A stretch of 64,000 nucleotides of DNA from Methylobacterium aquaticum (GTDB taxonomy: Bacteria > Pseudomonadota > Alphaproteobacteria > Rhizobiales > Beijerinckiaceae). Under the pieces are notes generated by a model. The model worked only from the letters and a program-made list of their open reading frames with translations, had not been told where the DNA came from and searched no databases. This document shows, one piece after another, positions 43,919 through 52,110 of this stretch. The position numbers and the translations under genes are program-made. Positions within the stretch are counted from its first letter, which is position 1. Each line of letters starts with the position of its first letter. The stretch spans positions 5,973,501 to 6,037,500 of the forward strand of contig NZ_CP043627.1 of the NCBI RefSeq assembly GCF_016804325.1, in the 5' to 3' direction.

Positions 43919-44340
43919 TGCGCGCCGTCCTCGCCCTGATCGCCGGAGGCCCCGGCCGCGTCTGCACCACCGCGGCCTTCGCCGTGACGTGCGCCTTCCT
44001 CCTCGCCGGCAGCGGCGGGGAGCTCCTCCGGGCGGCCTGGCACGCCTTCCTCTGGGCCGGGGGATTCGTCCTGGTCTGGGCCGTCCTTGCCATCGTCGGG
44101 AACGCCGCCGGCGTCGCCGACGGCGAGGCGGCCACCCCCGGCGCCCAAGGAGGCCGACCATGGCTGACGCCAGCAACATCTCGCCCGCCCCCTTCGACGG
44201 CGCGACGGTCTGGGCGACGCTTTCTCCCGAGGAGCAGGCACGCATCGGGGCGGTGGCCCTGGAGCTCGCCGTCGCAGGCGCCATCGCCGAGTATCTCCCG
44301 GGACCGGCCGAGCGGGCTGGCGCCGAGGCCCAGCGTTTAG
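43918..44340 (+). CDS. Small membrane protein with long overlap
   Basis: ATG 43918 opens a frame with two hydrophobic helices (about 3-32 and 38-62: CTTAAFAVTCAFLLAGSGG, AFLWAGGFVLVWAVLAIVG). After residue 75 the sequence turns Arg/Ser/Pro-rich like an out-of-frame shadow and overlaps the next gene by 181 bp. The hydrophobic part is credible; the tail may be translated only because no stop occurs, or a stop was lost. Confidence 0.45.
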   Translation: MRAVLALIAGGPGRVCTTAAFAVTCAFLLAGSGGELLRAAWHAFLWAGGFVLVWAVLAIVGNAAGVADGEAATPGAQGGRPWLTPATSRPPPSTARRSGRRFLPRSRHASGRWPWSSPSQAPSPSISRDRPSGLAPRPSV

Positions 44341-44564
44341 CGCGCAAAGCCCTGGAAACCGCTGCGCTGAACGTCGACGGCATCGACCGGAAATGGGTCG
44401 ACGTTGTGGGCGGAACGTCGCGGGTCCGCATCCCGTCCCTGGTCGGCCGCGTCTGCCTGACCTGCGGCTGCAGCCAGGAGGACCCCTGCGACGAGGGCTG
44501 CGGCTGGCACGATGCCGTGACCTGCACCGCCTGCGTCGGTTCCGGGGAGGCCGCCCATGGCTGA
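44160..44564 (+). CDS. Cys-rich hypothetical protein
   Basis: This 134-residue protein starts at ATG 44160 after AAGGAGG. A helical N-terminus is followed by a cysteine cluster VCLTCGCSQEDPCDEGCGWH and CTACVGSG near the end, arranged as a likely zinc- or iron-binding site. It overlaps the next gene by 8 bp. Function unknown. Confidence 0.7.
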   Translation: MADASNISPAPFDGATVWATLSPEEQARIGAVALELAVAGAIAEYLPGPAERAGAEAQRLARKALETAALNVDGIDRKWVDVVGGTSRVRIPSLVGRVCLTCGCSQEDPCDEGCGWHDAVTCTACVGSGEAAHG

Positions 44565-44835
44565 CGCGACCGACCAGCCGACGATCTCGGACGAGCTCGG
44601 CGCCGCCTGGATAGCCGCCCGCTACGACGGCGGCGCCATGCCCGAGGTCGCCTTCCGCGTCATCGACGCGACCCGGCCGGCGAAACGCGGCGCGCCCCGC
44701 CCCGGACGCCGACCGCTTTCGAGGCCGCATTCTCCCGGGCTCGATCCCGGGGAACTCACCGCTGATAATCCGTTACATAGTATTGATCTCGCGTTACACT
44801 CGAAGAATGCGAGATTTATGCTGACTAATGCTTGA
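44557..44835 (+). CDS. Hypothetical protein
   Basis: This 92-residue protein starts at ATG 44557 behind GGGGAGG, overlapping the previous gene by 8 bp. The first 40 residues (ISDELGAAWIAARYDGG) look structured; the Arg/Pro-rich middle and AT-rich 3' end (from about 44760) look unusual, so the C-terminus may be a fusion with foreign sequence. Confidence 0.5.
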   Translation: MADATDQPTISDELGAAWIAARYDGGAMPEVAFRVIDATRPAKRGAPRPGRRPLSRPHSPGLDPGELTADNPLHSIDLALHSKNARFMLTNA

Positions 44836-44906
44836 CGACATCCATGGCCGCACGTATATGTCGGTCATGGGCAGGCACAGCCGCCCTACTGCAAGGAACA
44901 TCCGCG

Positions 44907-45320
44907 ATGACCGCCTACACCCAGATCAGCCCCGCCGCCCGCAACGCCGCCCTGGAGTGCGCCCGCGGCTCGTACCAGCGCGACCTGCTCGTCGGGGGCC
45001 ATAGCTGGTCCGGCTCGACGCTCACCGGTCGCGCCGCCCGCTACGGTAGCAAGTACCGGACGAGCCGCGAGGAGCTCCTCGCCCGCCTCGAAGCGCACCC
45101 CGAGCTCGCCGTCGAGGAGCGTCTCGCCCGCCGCCGGACCGTCGCCATCGTGACCCGCGAGGAGGCCGCGGCCGCCGGCGGCGCCTACGCCCACATCGAG
45201 GCCGAGGCGGAGCGCCAGCGCGTCGAGCAGGAGCGCATCCAGGACGAGGCCCAGCGGATCGCCTTCCTGCAGCGCGTCGAGGAGTACCGCCTCGACATGG
45301 CCGCGCTGGCCGACATCTGA
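44907..45320 (+). CDS. Hypothetical helical protein
   Basis: This 137-residue protein begins MTAYTQISPAARNAALECAR; AAGGA lies upstream of ATG 44907, while the in-frame ATG at 44832 has none. The second half is a long charged helix (EAEAERQRVEQERIQDEAQR), probably a coiled coil. No known family. Confidence 0.62.
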   Translation: MTAYTQISPAARNAALECARGSYQRDLLVGGHSWSGSTLTGRAARYGSKYRTSREELLARLEAHPELAVEERLARRRTVAIVTREEAAAAGGAYAHIEAEAERQRVEQERIQDEAQRIAFLQRVEEYRLDMAALADI

Positions 45321-45443
45321 CGCAACCGCCGGGGCGCGAGCCCCGGCCTCCCGCAGGTCTCCTCGCGAGGGGACCCGCCGGGGGCCGGATCGTCCATCCC
45401 CCATCGGGCAGGCGCCGCCGCCCGCAACCGCAGGAACTCCGCG

Positions 45444-45872
45444 ATGACCACCAAGATCCACGTCCTGAAGCGGGCCCTGGCCCGCCGCGAGCGCGAGGAG
45501 GACTACGCCGCCTTCGCGCTCTCCCTCGCCGGTGGCAAGGCCATCCTGTTCCATGCCGAGCCCATCGAGGTCGTCGGCGGCGAATGGAAGCCGATCCCGG
45601 GAACCGGCTTGGAACTCGTCATCCGCGCCGCGACGTCGAACGACGCCTACGACGCCTACGACGCCTGGACGCGCCACGCCGAGGACGTCGGCGCCGGCGG
45701 CAAGTTCAGCGTGATGCTCACCTACATGCAGCCCGCCACGGAGGAGCGGCCCGCGGTCGAGATGCAGTCCCTCAAGGACATCGACCTCGACATGCTCGCG
45801 CTGCTCGACGAGCTCGGCGACATGTACGACGAGGACGTCGCCCTCGGCATTGCCATCCCCGGCGCTTTCTGA
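45444..45872 (+). CDS. Hypothetical protein
   Basis: This 142-residue protein follows CAGGAACTCCGCG. Acid-rich; contains YDAYDAWTRHAEDVGAGG and a C-terminal acidic helix DIDLDMLALLDELGDMYDED. No family recognised. It lies 12 bp before the next gene. A GCCGGGGC hairpin at 45328-45347 upstream may separate it from 44907-45320. Confidence 0.65.
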   Translation: MTTKIHVLKRALARREREEDYAAFALSLAGGKAILFHAEPIEVVGGEWKPIPGTGLELVIRAATSNDAYDAYDAWTRHAEDVGAGGKFSVMLTYMQPATEERPAVEMQSLKDIDLDMLALLDELGDMYDEDVALGIAIPGAF

Positions 45873-45884
45873 GGAGCCGCACCC

Positions 45885-46184
45885 ATGATCGTCCGCGAGA
45901 TCCCCGCCCGCTACCGCATCCCCGCCGTCGAGGCGGTCCAGCACGCCCTTCGCGACGCCGTCACCGTCGAGGACGCCCGCGCCCGCGTCGCGTTTTTCGA
46001 CCTCTCCACGGGCCGCCGCCGGCCCGCGTGGTACCGCGAGGAGCGCCCCGACGACGCCCACGGCGCCACGCTCGTCTCGGGCGCCGTCCTGGCCTGGGGC
46101 CGGGTTTTCCCAGGCGAGCCGTGGGAGCTTTTTTACTGGGTCGACGCCGAGCGCGGCACCGTCGTCTGGAGGGAACGGAAGTGA
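45885..46184 (+). CDS. Hypothetical protein
   Basis: This 99-residue protein follows GAGGAGC before ATG. Aromatic-rich second half (GEPWELFYWVDAERGTVVWR) suggests a small beta domain. Its stop overlaps the next GTG start (GTGA). Confidence 0.65.
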   Translation: MIVREIPARYRIPAVEAVQHALRDAVTVEDARARVAFFDLSTGRRRPAWYREERPDDAHGATLVSGAVLAWGRVFPGEPWELFYWVDAERGTVVWRERK

Positions 46185-46489
46185 CGATGACGCCCGGCTT
46201 GCTCGCCAAGGCCGGCGAGGCCCTGACGGGCGACACGGAGGAGTGGTCCCGGGCGCTGGCCCGGGCCCTCGGGGCCTACCACCCCGACGGCGCGAGGGAG
46301 ACGATAGACCCGCGCTCGGTCTCCCGGTGGCGGAACGGCTCCCTCGAAATCCTCCCCTGGGTCGAGGAGGCGCTGCCGCAGCTTCTCCGGGACCACGCCG
46401 CCGAACTGGAGGCCCACGCCGAGAGGATGCGGGAGGCGGCGGACGACATCGAGGACGAGCTCCGGCCACGAGGGCCACGCGAGATATAG
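46181..46489 (+). CDS. Hypothetical HTH-like small protein
   Basis: This 102-residue protein starts at GTG 46181 (or ATG 46187). The centre (RETIDPRSVSRWRNGSLEIL) resembles a DNA-binding helix pair, followed by an acidic helix (AAELEAHAERMREAADDIED). It is the last gene before a strong terminator. Confidence 0.62.
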   Translation: MTMTPGLLAKAGEALTGDTEEWSRALARALGAYHPDGARETIDPRSVSRWRNGSLEILPWVEEALPQLLRDHAAELEAHAERMREAADDIEDELRPRGPREI

Positions 46490-46500
46490 CTTGAAACGCC

Positions 46501-46533
46501 GAAGGGCCCCCGGTTCGCCGCCGGGGGCCCTTC
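46501..46533. terminator. Bidirectional terminator between convergent genes
   Basis: A perfect 13-bp stem GAAGGGCCCCCGG/CCGGGGGCCCTTC with loop TTCGCCG sits between the plus-strand operon end (46489) and the minus-strand phosphoesterase stop (46539), followed by a short TCTCGTTTC tract. Confidence 0.85.
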
Positions 46534-46538
46534 TCGTT

Positions 46539-47144
46539 TCAGGCGGGCTGCTGGCCCTTCCGCTTCTCGGCCCGGGCCCGCTCCTCCGGTTCCTCGGGCG
46601 TCGCCTCCATCCGGCCGATGACGTCCTCCAGGCGGGCCGGCGCGTAGCCCCAGACGTCGACGCCGACGTCACAGGACTGGCTCGTCCCGGGGAGCGTCCC
46701 GTGCGTGTGGCCGTGGACGTGCAGGGCGCCGTGGAACGACCCCGGCCAGGCTCTCAGCGGGTAATGATCGGCCACGACCTTCCGGCCCGCGGCGTGGATG
46801 GTAAGGCGTTCCTGAACGCTCTCCCAGGGGAGCGACGTCACCCTGGGGCGGTCGTGGTTTCCGACGACCAAGTGCTTCTTCCCGGGGAGCGCCGCGAAGA
46901 TCTGCGCCGTCCGCTCCGGGGTGTGGCCCCACTCGAAGTCGCCCAGATGGACGACGGTGTCGGCAGGGCGGACGACGGCGTTCCAGGCCTCGATCAGGAG
47001 GCGGTCCATCTCGGCGACGTCGCGGAAGGGGCGGCCCGAATGGCCGATGCTTCCGGCGTGGCCGAAGTGGGTATCGCCCACGAGCCAGAGGGTGCCCTTC
47101 GAGGGCGTGAGATTGCGGTGGTGCGTGAGGGGAGAAGTCTTCAT
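46539..47144 (-). CDS. Metallophosphoesterase, calcineurin-like
   Basis: This 201-residue protein has all the dimetal-site motifs: D24-T-H26 (GDTHFGH), HLGDFEW, VGNHDRP, ADHYPL and HVHGHTHG. The C-terminus is basic (ERARAEKRKGQQ). The family includes phosphodiesterases; relatives occur in phage and plasmids. A paralogue lies 6 kb away at 52798-53379. Substrate unknown. Confidence 0.9.
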   Translation of the reverse strand: MKTSPLTHHRNLTPSKGTLWLVGDTHFGHAGSIGHSGRPFRDVAEMDRLLIEAWNAVVRPADTVVHLGDFEWGHTPERTAQIFAALPGKKHLVVGNHDRPRVTSLPWESVQERLTIHAAGRKVVADHYPLRAWPGSFHGALHVHGHTHGTLPGTSQSCDVGVDVWGYAPARLEDVIGRMEATPEEPEERARAEKRKGQQPA

Positions 47145-47340
47145 CAGGGCAGCCTCCTGTCGGAAGGGGGCTGCGCGCGCGGCGTCACGCCCCCGGGGGA
47201 TGGGTCTCGGTCGGTTTGGGGCGGCGTATGCGTTTCACGGTGGGCCTCCATCAGTGCGTGGGACCAGGGATCGCAGCTCCCGATTCCCGGCGTCAAGCGG
47301 GGTCGTCGGGCACGGTTAAGGAAACCCTGGGCGGGGGCGG

Positions 47341-47391
47341 CTCCGTAAAAACGTCATCCACCCCTGGGTAGTGGATGACGTTTTTACGGAG
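47341..47391. terminator. Long perfect inverted repeat, bidirectional terminator
   Basis: Arms of 21 bp (47341-47361 and 47371-47391) are exact reverse complements with a 9-nt loop CCCTGGGTA. Each arm contains five A or T next to a CGTCATCCAC stem, the layout of a two-way rho-independent terminator. The stop codon of the minus-strand gene lies inside the right arm. Confidence 0.85.
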
Positions 47392-47662
47392 CGGGCACGT
47401 CGCGGTCCGGAGGGCACCGGCTCCCCAGGTCGGCGAACCGGGCGCGGCACCACGGCAAATATTTCCCCGGCCGCCGGACGTGCCACGGCGCCGGCCACCG
47501 GCACCGGACGATGGCGGCCAGGACGTCTTCCAGGCTCGCCCGGGACCCGAGGCGCGCGATCAGGCGCTCGGTGTCGTAGGAGCCCCGACGCCGGGGGCAC
47601 CAGGGGCAGACGATGACGACCCGCCGGTACGGGAACGCCCCCAACGTCCGCGGCGCCTCCAT
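47384..47662 (-). CDS. Small Cys-rich protein (zinc ribbon-like)
   Basis: This 92-residue protein starts at ATG 47662 with GGGAGGG upstream. It has VVIVCPWCPRRRGSYD, then RASLEDVLAAIVRCRW and WCRARFADL; the Cys spacing and SLEDVLA segment match small accessory proteins with a two-part zinc ribbon. Function unknown; it may bind nucleic acid. Confidence 0.65.
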   Translation of the reverse strand: MEAPRTLGAFPYRRVVIVCPWCPRRRGSYDTERLIARLGSRASLEDVLAAIVRCRWPAPWHVRRPGKYLPWCRARFADLGSRCPPDRDVPAP

Positions 47663-47747
47663 CGCTTCCCTCCCCTTCCGCGCCGCCAACCCCGTCCGTT
47701 GACCGGGTCGATCTGTTCCCTATCTGTTCTCAAGAGGGAGAGGGTCA

Positions 47748-47987
47748 ATGCTCGGGTACGACGACATCGCGGCCGCGGCCGCCGGCGAGGAGAGGGACGC
47801 CCTGTGGCGGTCCCTGGCGGAGGAGATGGAGGCGGCCGCCGCAGCGCGCCGGGACGGGCCCGGGTTCGTCAGGGCCTCGACGCCGGCCGACCTGGCGCGG
47901 GCGCTGGGTCGGGACCGGCGGGAGCGGCGGGCCAGGTTATACACAGGAACCCCGCGGCGGGGCGACCCGGGTCGCCAGCAAGCCTAG
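47748..47987 (+). CDS. Hypothetical small protein
   Basis: This 79-residue protein follows GAGGGAGAGGG before ATG. Acid/Ala-rich first half and Arg-rich tail. No known family. The divergent intergenic space with 47662 holds AT-poor promoter DNA only. Confidence 0.55.
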   Translation: MLGYDDIAAAAAGEERDALWRSLAEEMEAAAAARRDGPGFVRASTPADLARALGRDRRERRARLYTGTPRRGDPGRQQA

Positions 47988-48042
47988 CGGGAGGGGGGTG
48001 GCGACCCAGAACCGACCCAGCGGGTCGGGGCCCAAATGAAAG

Positions 48043-48067
48043 AGCCCCGGCGTCCTCGCTCGGGGCT
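48043..48067 (-). terminator. Hairpin downstream of the tRNA fragment
   Basis: AGCCCCG/CGGGGCT with an 11-nt loop; on the minus strand the stem is followed by CTTTCATTT. It would be the original terminator of the tRNA whose 3' end lies at 48123-48168. Confidence 0.65.
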
Positions 48068-48122
48068 TCGGCCTAAGTCGCTGATTGTATTGGGCCGAAC
48101 CCTGGTCTGGCTCGGTGTTGAA

Positions 48123-48168
48123 TGGTAGCGGAGGAGGGATTTGAACCCCCGACACAAGGATTATGATC
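48123..48168 (-). other. 3' fragment of a CAU-anticodon tRNA (candidate att site)
   Basis: On the minus strand the sequence reads from the anticodon loop (CATAATCC) through the T arm (GGGTTCAAATCCC) to the acceptor end GCTACCA. The 5' half (D arm, acceptor 5' strand) is missing. About 46 bp of tRNA 3' end beside unrelated sequence is the usual footprint of integration by a tRNA-targeting recombinase. Because the tRNA's own terminator lies to the left, the inserted DNA should lie to the right. Confidence 0.7.
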
Positions 48169-48511
48169 TGAGCTGAAAGCCCCCTACCCCGTTGATCGAA
48201 CAGAGCTTTTTTCCTGCTGCGCTAGGACCGCGCTAGATCGCCTCGGTGGGCTACGGGGGCGCAACTGGTCGCCGAGCAGCTTGGCCATGGTGTCTGCCAC
48301 CGCCGCGGCTGCCGTATTCCGTTAAACGGAAATGCCAATAGTGGATGACGGAGGCGATGCAACTTTTTGCCGTTCGCCGGCACGTCCATGCCGATGAATT
48401 GCTTCTTCCAGAGATCGAAAGCCACCACGGCCCCATCCATCTCGGGGCAAATCTCATCCACCATTGTAACGCTCTTCGCCTGTCGGCTAGCAAAGGCGAT
48501 CTGTTCCTCGA
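48169..48511. other. No intact gene; possible coding remnant on minus strand
   Basis: A minus-strand frame around 48344-48526 reads like protein (EEQIAFASRQAKSVTMVDEI, DGAVVAFDLWKKQFIGMDVP) but begins after a stop, lacks a ribosome site and loses character by 48340. Probably the remains of a disrupted gene; family not recognised. Confidence 0.4.
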
Positions 48512-49297
48512 TTACAAGCTGGCCGATTTACAGGCGATGTGATGGTGGGCCATGAAATGCAACAAACTGCTGATGCTAGTGCCGACGCCCTGCACGGCCA
48601 ATGGGTTGCGCAGTTGCAACAGCACGATGTTGCCGCGCTGCCCGCATAGCCTCAGGATCCGCGGGGCATGAGCCTCGATGATCTGCGAGCGCTGGTCGCC
48701 GCCAAACAGCTTGGGTCGGACGTGGCCATTTCGAAGGTGGCGGGCGTGCCAGCGGCTGACGCCGGACCGCTCGCCAGCCTGGCGGCTTGGCCGTTGCAAG
48801 TCGATCGCACAGCGCTCTAGCGAGGCCGCCGAACTACGGGACGCTGACAACGTGGCGTTTTGTGCCAGTCGGACAGCAGCGTGCGTCTTGCTCGCGGAGA
48901 ACCTCCATTGTGAAAACGGCTTTTCCGCTTTCAAAATGTATTTTTCCGGACCATGTCCGAAGACGTCTGCAATCTTGCGCGCGAAAGCCCATCGCCCATA
49001 CTTCTTAGCAAAAGTCGCGACCTCCAAGTTTTCAGTGTTTCCGGTGGTATCGGCCCGAAACCTGACGAAGGCGATAGCTGCATCACCGTTAGCACTGTAG
49101 CCTACGGTGTATCGAGGACTGTTGCGCCCACTGCAGGAGATATCCCGGCCTGAGCGCGAGACGCAGAGCGACTGCGTTGGGCTGCGGAACCATGCATCAA
49201 TTGCGCCGGCGGCAGGACCTCGCTCATTGGCGTTTGCTCCCGATGCATACGTGGCAAGCATAAACGCCAAGGTGGCCGCAGCGATAAGACTATACAT
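48512..49297 (-). CDS. Exported hypothetical protein with chimeric C-terminus
   Basis: Starts at ATG 49297 (MYSLIAAATLAFMLATYASG) after GGAG, with a signal peptide cut near ANA. Residues about 30-150 look like a small secreted domain (SLCVSRSGRDISCSGRNSPR, FAKKYGRWAFARKIADVFG). After about residue 155 the sequence becomes Arg/Ser-rich and unlike a folded domain, suggesting the native 3' end was replaced by inserted DNA near 48840. Function unknown. Confidence 0.5.
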   Translation of the reverse strand: MYSLIAAATLAFMLATYASGANANERGPAAGAIDAWFRSPTQSLCVSRSGRDISCSGRNSPRYTVGYSANGDAAIAFVRFRADTTGNTENLEVATFAKKYGRWAFARKIADVFGHGPEKYILKAEKPFSQWRFSASKTHAAVRLAQNATLSASRSSAASLERCAIDLQRPSRQAGERSGVSRWHARHLRNGHVRPKLFGGDQRSQIIEAHAPRILRLCGQRGNIVLLQLRNPLAVQGVGTSISSLLHFMAHHHIACKSASL

Positions 49298-49532
49298 GAT
49301 TACTCCGGCTTTAAACAAAATTTTACATATTTAGAATTATATCTAAGGAGTTATTTACAATTCGTCAAAATATCTGCTGTAACCGCGAATTTGATCGCTG
49401 GCGCAATTTACCGCTTGGTGGCGCGCGGTCCGGGACGTCGATCCGCTGCATTTTAGGAAATCTGAGCAGAGTTCCGTAGCGCCCTCGCCGTAGCGTAGCC
49501 TCCATATGCAGCCCCCAACGTGCGGTCACTAC

Positions 49533-49901
49533 ATGAACTCGCGTGCCGTCATTCAACTCTTTGTCCCAGCGTCCGCCCTGCTCCTCCTGGCCTGCACCCC
49601 TGCCCTTGCGGCCGGCCGCTCGATAGTCGGCGAATGGGCACCCGATCCGCGCCGGTGTCAGCCAATCGATGGCGCTTTAAAAATCGCTCCGCTCGGCATG
49701 GCCGGCGACGAGTTTTCCTGCGACTTCAAGAGCGTGTCACGTGAGGGCGACGTAGTCACCTGGCGCGGCTTCTGCTCCGCGCCGCGCAAGGCTGCAACCG
49801 TTGTCGCTTCCCTGCGCGGCGAGGTTCTCTCCGTCCGTGTGAACGGCGACAGCATCGGCTCATATCGGCGTTGCCGCCCGGGGAGCGGCAACGCCGCCTG
49901 A
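49533..49901 (+). CDS. Exported hypothetical protein
   Basis: This 122-residue protein starts at ATG 49533 with a signal peptide or lipoprotein-like leader (FVPASALLLLACTPALAAG). The mature part has IVGEWAPDPRRCQP and a beta-rich fold with four cysteines, likely two disulfides. It resembles periplasmic lipocalin-like small proteins but is not recognised as a defined family. Confidence 0.68.
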   Translation: MNSRAVIQLFVPASALLLLACTPALAAGRSIVGEWAPDPRRCQPIDGALKIAPLGMAGDEFSCDFKSVSREGDVVTWRGFCSAPRKAATVVASLRGEVLSVRVNGDSIGSYRRCRPGSGNAA

Positions 49902-49965
49902 TGGGCGATCGCGCAGAGGCCCCCTACCATTTCAGCAACAGGGTGGTGGCGAAATCTGCGTTCAA

Positions 49966-50208
49966 ATGGCGCTTGCCATAGCGGGGACGGAAAGTACCCG
50001 GCCGCAGCTTTCGGGCTTCGCAGGTGCCCTACTAATTGCTGCCAACCACGTCGAGAGCGTGCTCGACGAGGACGCCGGCCGCGCTGAGGCGATCGCCCAC
50101 GCCACCATGCAGCAGGTGCGCGACGCCTGCGGCTACCGATCACACTACGACCCGCAGGGGCATGCCGCTCGGCGGGACCCCGCGCTCCAAGCCCGCTGGA
50201 TCCGATGA
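49966..50208 (+). CDS. Small hypothetical protein upstream of the zinc-finger protein
   Basis: This 80-residue frame overlaps the next start (ATGA at 50205-50208). Central helix GFAGALLIAANHVESVLDED looks structured. The ribosome site is weak (GTTCAA), so this is a tentative call. Confidence 0.42.
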   Translation: MALAIAGTESTRPQLSGFAGALLIAANHVESVLDEDAGRAEAIAHATMQQVRDACGYRSHYDPQGHAARRDPALQARWIR

Positions 50209-51770
50209 GCCAGACCCCCACCCTGACGAAACCCGCCTTGACCGCCGCCAACTTCGACTGGGACACGGTCTTCGGCCCAGTCGCGGACGAGCTCGAATTC
50301 GCGATGAACATGTGCGGGATCGACAACGACAAAGTCGACGCGGGCATCCCCGCGCGCGCGCTGATGAATCTGAAGGGCGAGGTCGAGCTTCAGGTCCACT
50401 GGGTCAGGCACCGCACGATCCACAACGGCTTCGTCGAGGTCTCGAACTCCACCCGCCTCGGCAACGCCCAGGCCGCAGCCGACGCGATGACGAGCGCCGC
50501 CAAGGCGCAGGCCTCCACGGATGCGACTTGGCAGCGCCTGCTGCACGAAGCGACGCGACAAGACGCATTCCTCGTCTACCGCGCGCCCGAGACCCGTATC
50601 GAGCTCGGTCGAGTCGGGCAGCGTTTCTACGCCTTCGAGCACTGCACGAACTGCAGGGGCAAGGGCGAGATCCGCTGCTGCATGATGGGCGGCGCGCCCT
50701 GCTGGCAGTGCCACGGCAAGCGGCAGTACAAAAGCTACGCCGGCGGCTCGGCCGTCTGGGTCAACTGCTACCAGTGCGATATGACCGGCTGGGAGCCTTG
50801 CCCGAACTGCGGCGGCTCGAAGCGGCTTGACTGCGGCAGCTGCGCCGCGACCGGCGGGCACACCTACGATTACAGCGGCGGCCTGCACGGCATCGCCTCG
50901 AGCCAGGTCGCCTATGCCGGCACAAAGTACCGGCCCGAGGCCGAGGCTTTCCTTAGCCGTCCGCGCGCCGAGGTGATGGACAACAGCTTCTTCTACCCGC
51001 CGGAATGGAATACCGCGACACGGCCCTTCATCGGCGCCTTGACGATCCGCACGCCTGTTCAGCGGATCGACACCACGATCGAGCACCTCGGACAAACCCA
51101 CAAGGTCGTGCTGAGCTTCGCCGGGCGCGATCTGCGCTGGGGACCGCGAATGCCCTTCGTCGACGCGGTGATCGAGCCCTACGTCCAGCGCATTGAGCGC
51201 AGCGCCGGTCCAGAGGCGTTCAAGGTCGCCGACGAGACCGCCTTCGCCGGCAGCCTGATCAAGGATATCACCGAGAAGCCTACGCCGCCTGAGGCCGTCG
51301 TCCAGGCGCTGAAGGACACGATCTCACCGCGCACCGTCGAGCGGGTGACCGCGGCGCTCAACCGCGAGGCGTCCCGGCTGACTCGGTGGCCGATCGGCCG
51401 GGCCTGGCTCCAGGCCAACCTCGCCGCGCTCGGGCTCTGGGCCGCCATCGCCGCGTTGCTTGGTGGCAGCATCCGGGCGGCACTGCCGCCGAGCCCGACC
51501 GGAGACGCATATACCCACCTCATGCTCGCCTGGATGGTACTGCTACCGGCTCTTCTCGTGACAGCCTTCTATTGGAGCCGGCGCGCCGCCTGCCGGGCGC
51601 TAGCCGAGGCGCTGAAGCAGCCGGTGACCCGCGCTCCCGATTTCGGTGGGCGCGGCGCACTCGGCACCCTCGGCCTCGTCGTGATCGTTACGCTCGCCAT
51701 GATAGGATTTGCGCCCCCCAGCAAGAGCGGCACGACGGTGGCCCGAACCAGCATGGAGCGGACCTGGTGA
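50205..51770 (+). CDS. Membrane protein with DnaJ-type Cys-rich zinc repeats
   Basis: This 521-residue protein has no J domain. Residues about 145-230 carry five CxxC modules with glycine spacing: CTNCRGKG, CWQCHGKR, CYQCDMTG, CPNCGGSK, CGSCAATG, as in the DnaJ central domain that binds zinc and unfolded protein. Three hydrophobic helices lie near residues 405-425, 435-455 and 485-505, so the C-terminus is membrane-anchored. The N-terminal 140 residues are soluble. It may be a membrane-tethered zinc-binding chaperone-like factor; no J-domain partner is nearby. Confidence 0.75.
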   Translation: MSQTPTLTKPALTAANFDWDTVFGPVADELEFAMNMCGIDNDKVDAGIPARALMNLKGEVELQVHWVRHRTIHNGFVEVSNSTRLGNAQAAADAMTSAAKAQASTDATWQRLLHEATRQDAFLVYRAPETRIELGRVGQRFYAFEHCTNCRGKGEIRCCMMGGAPCWQCHGKRQYKSYAGGSAVWVNCYQCDMTGWEPCPNCGGSKRLDCGSCAATGGHTYDYSGGLHGIASSQVAYAGTKYRPEAEAFLSRPRAEVMDNSFFYPPEWNTATRPFIGALTIRTPVQRIDTTIEHLGQTHKVVLSFAGRDLRWGPRMPFVDAVIEPYVQRIERSAGPEAFKVADETAFAGSLIKDITEKPTPPEAVVQALKDTISPRTVERVTAALNREASRLTRWPIGRAWLQANLAALGLWAAIAALLGGSIRAALPPSPTGDAYTHLMLAWMVLLPALLVTAFYWSRRAACRALAEALKQPVTRAPDFGGRGALGTLGLVVIVTLAMIGFAPPSKSGTTVARTSMERTW

Positions 51771-52110
51771 GCACACGATGGGCAACCTGATCGCGGCCGT
51801 CGCCACGCCTGGGTTGACGCGTTAGCAGAGCGAATCGGGCGAGCCCCCCGTGTCCGGGCACTTGTCCTGTGGACACGCTCGCCGACCCGGTCGCGTGCAG
51901 GAGGCGATATATGCAGCCTCAACCTGCTGGCAACTCAGGCATGAGCCCTCCGTCGGACGCCGAAGCATGAGCTTTAGGGAACGAACACTCCCGGCGCTAC
52001 AATTTAGAGCACCTAGTAGGATCCGCCCTATCCCCCGCCAAGTGATTGAAATAAATGGGCGGATGAGGCCTGGATAATGCTATTAATGAACCAGAGATGG
52101 GAACTCGCGA
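51771..52110. other. Intergenic, no gene seen
   Basis: These 340 bp carry only short frames without ribosome sites. Composition drops toward AT from about 51990. Nothing else was recognised. Confidence 0.5.

Noticed and set aside
48123..48168. Complete tRNA gene
   Set aside because: Only the 3' half is present; D arm and 5' acceptor strand are absent.
48668..48820. Short plus-strand frame MSLDDLRALVAAKQLGSDVA of 50 residues
   Set aside because: Codon pattern looks protein-like, but no family, weak ribosome site and overlap with the minus-strand exported gene; too uncertain to call.
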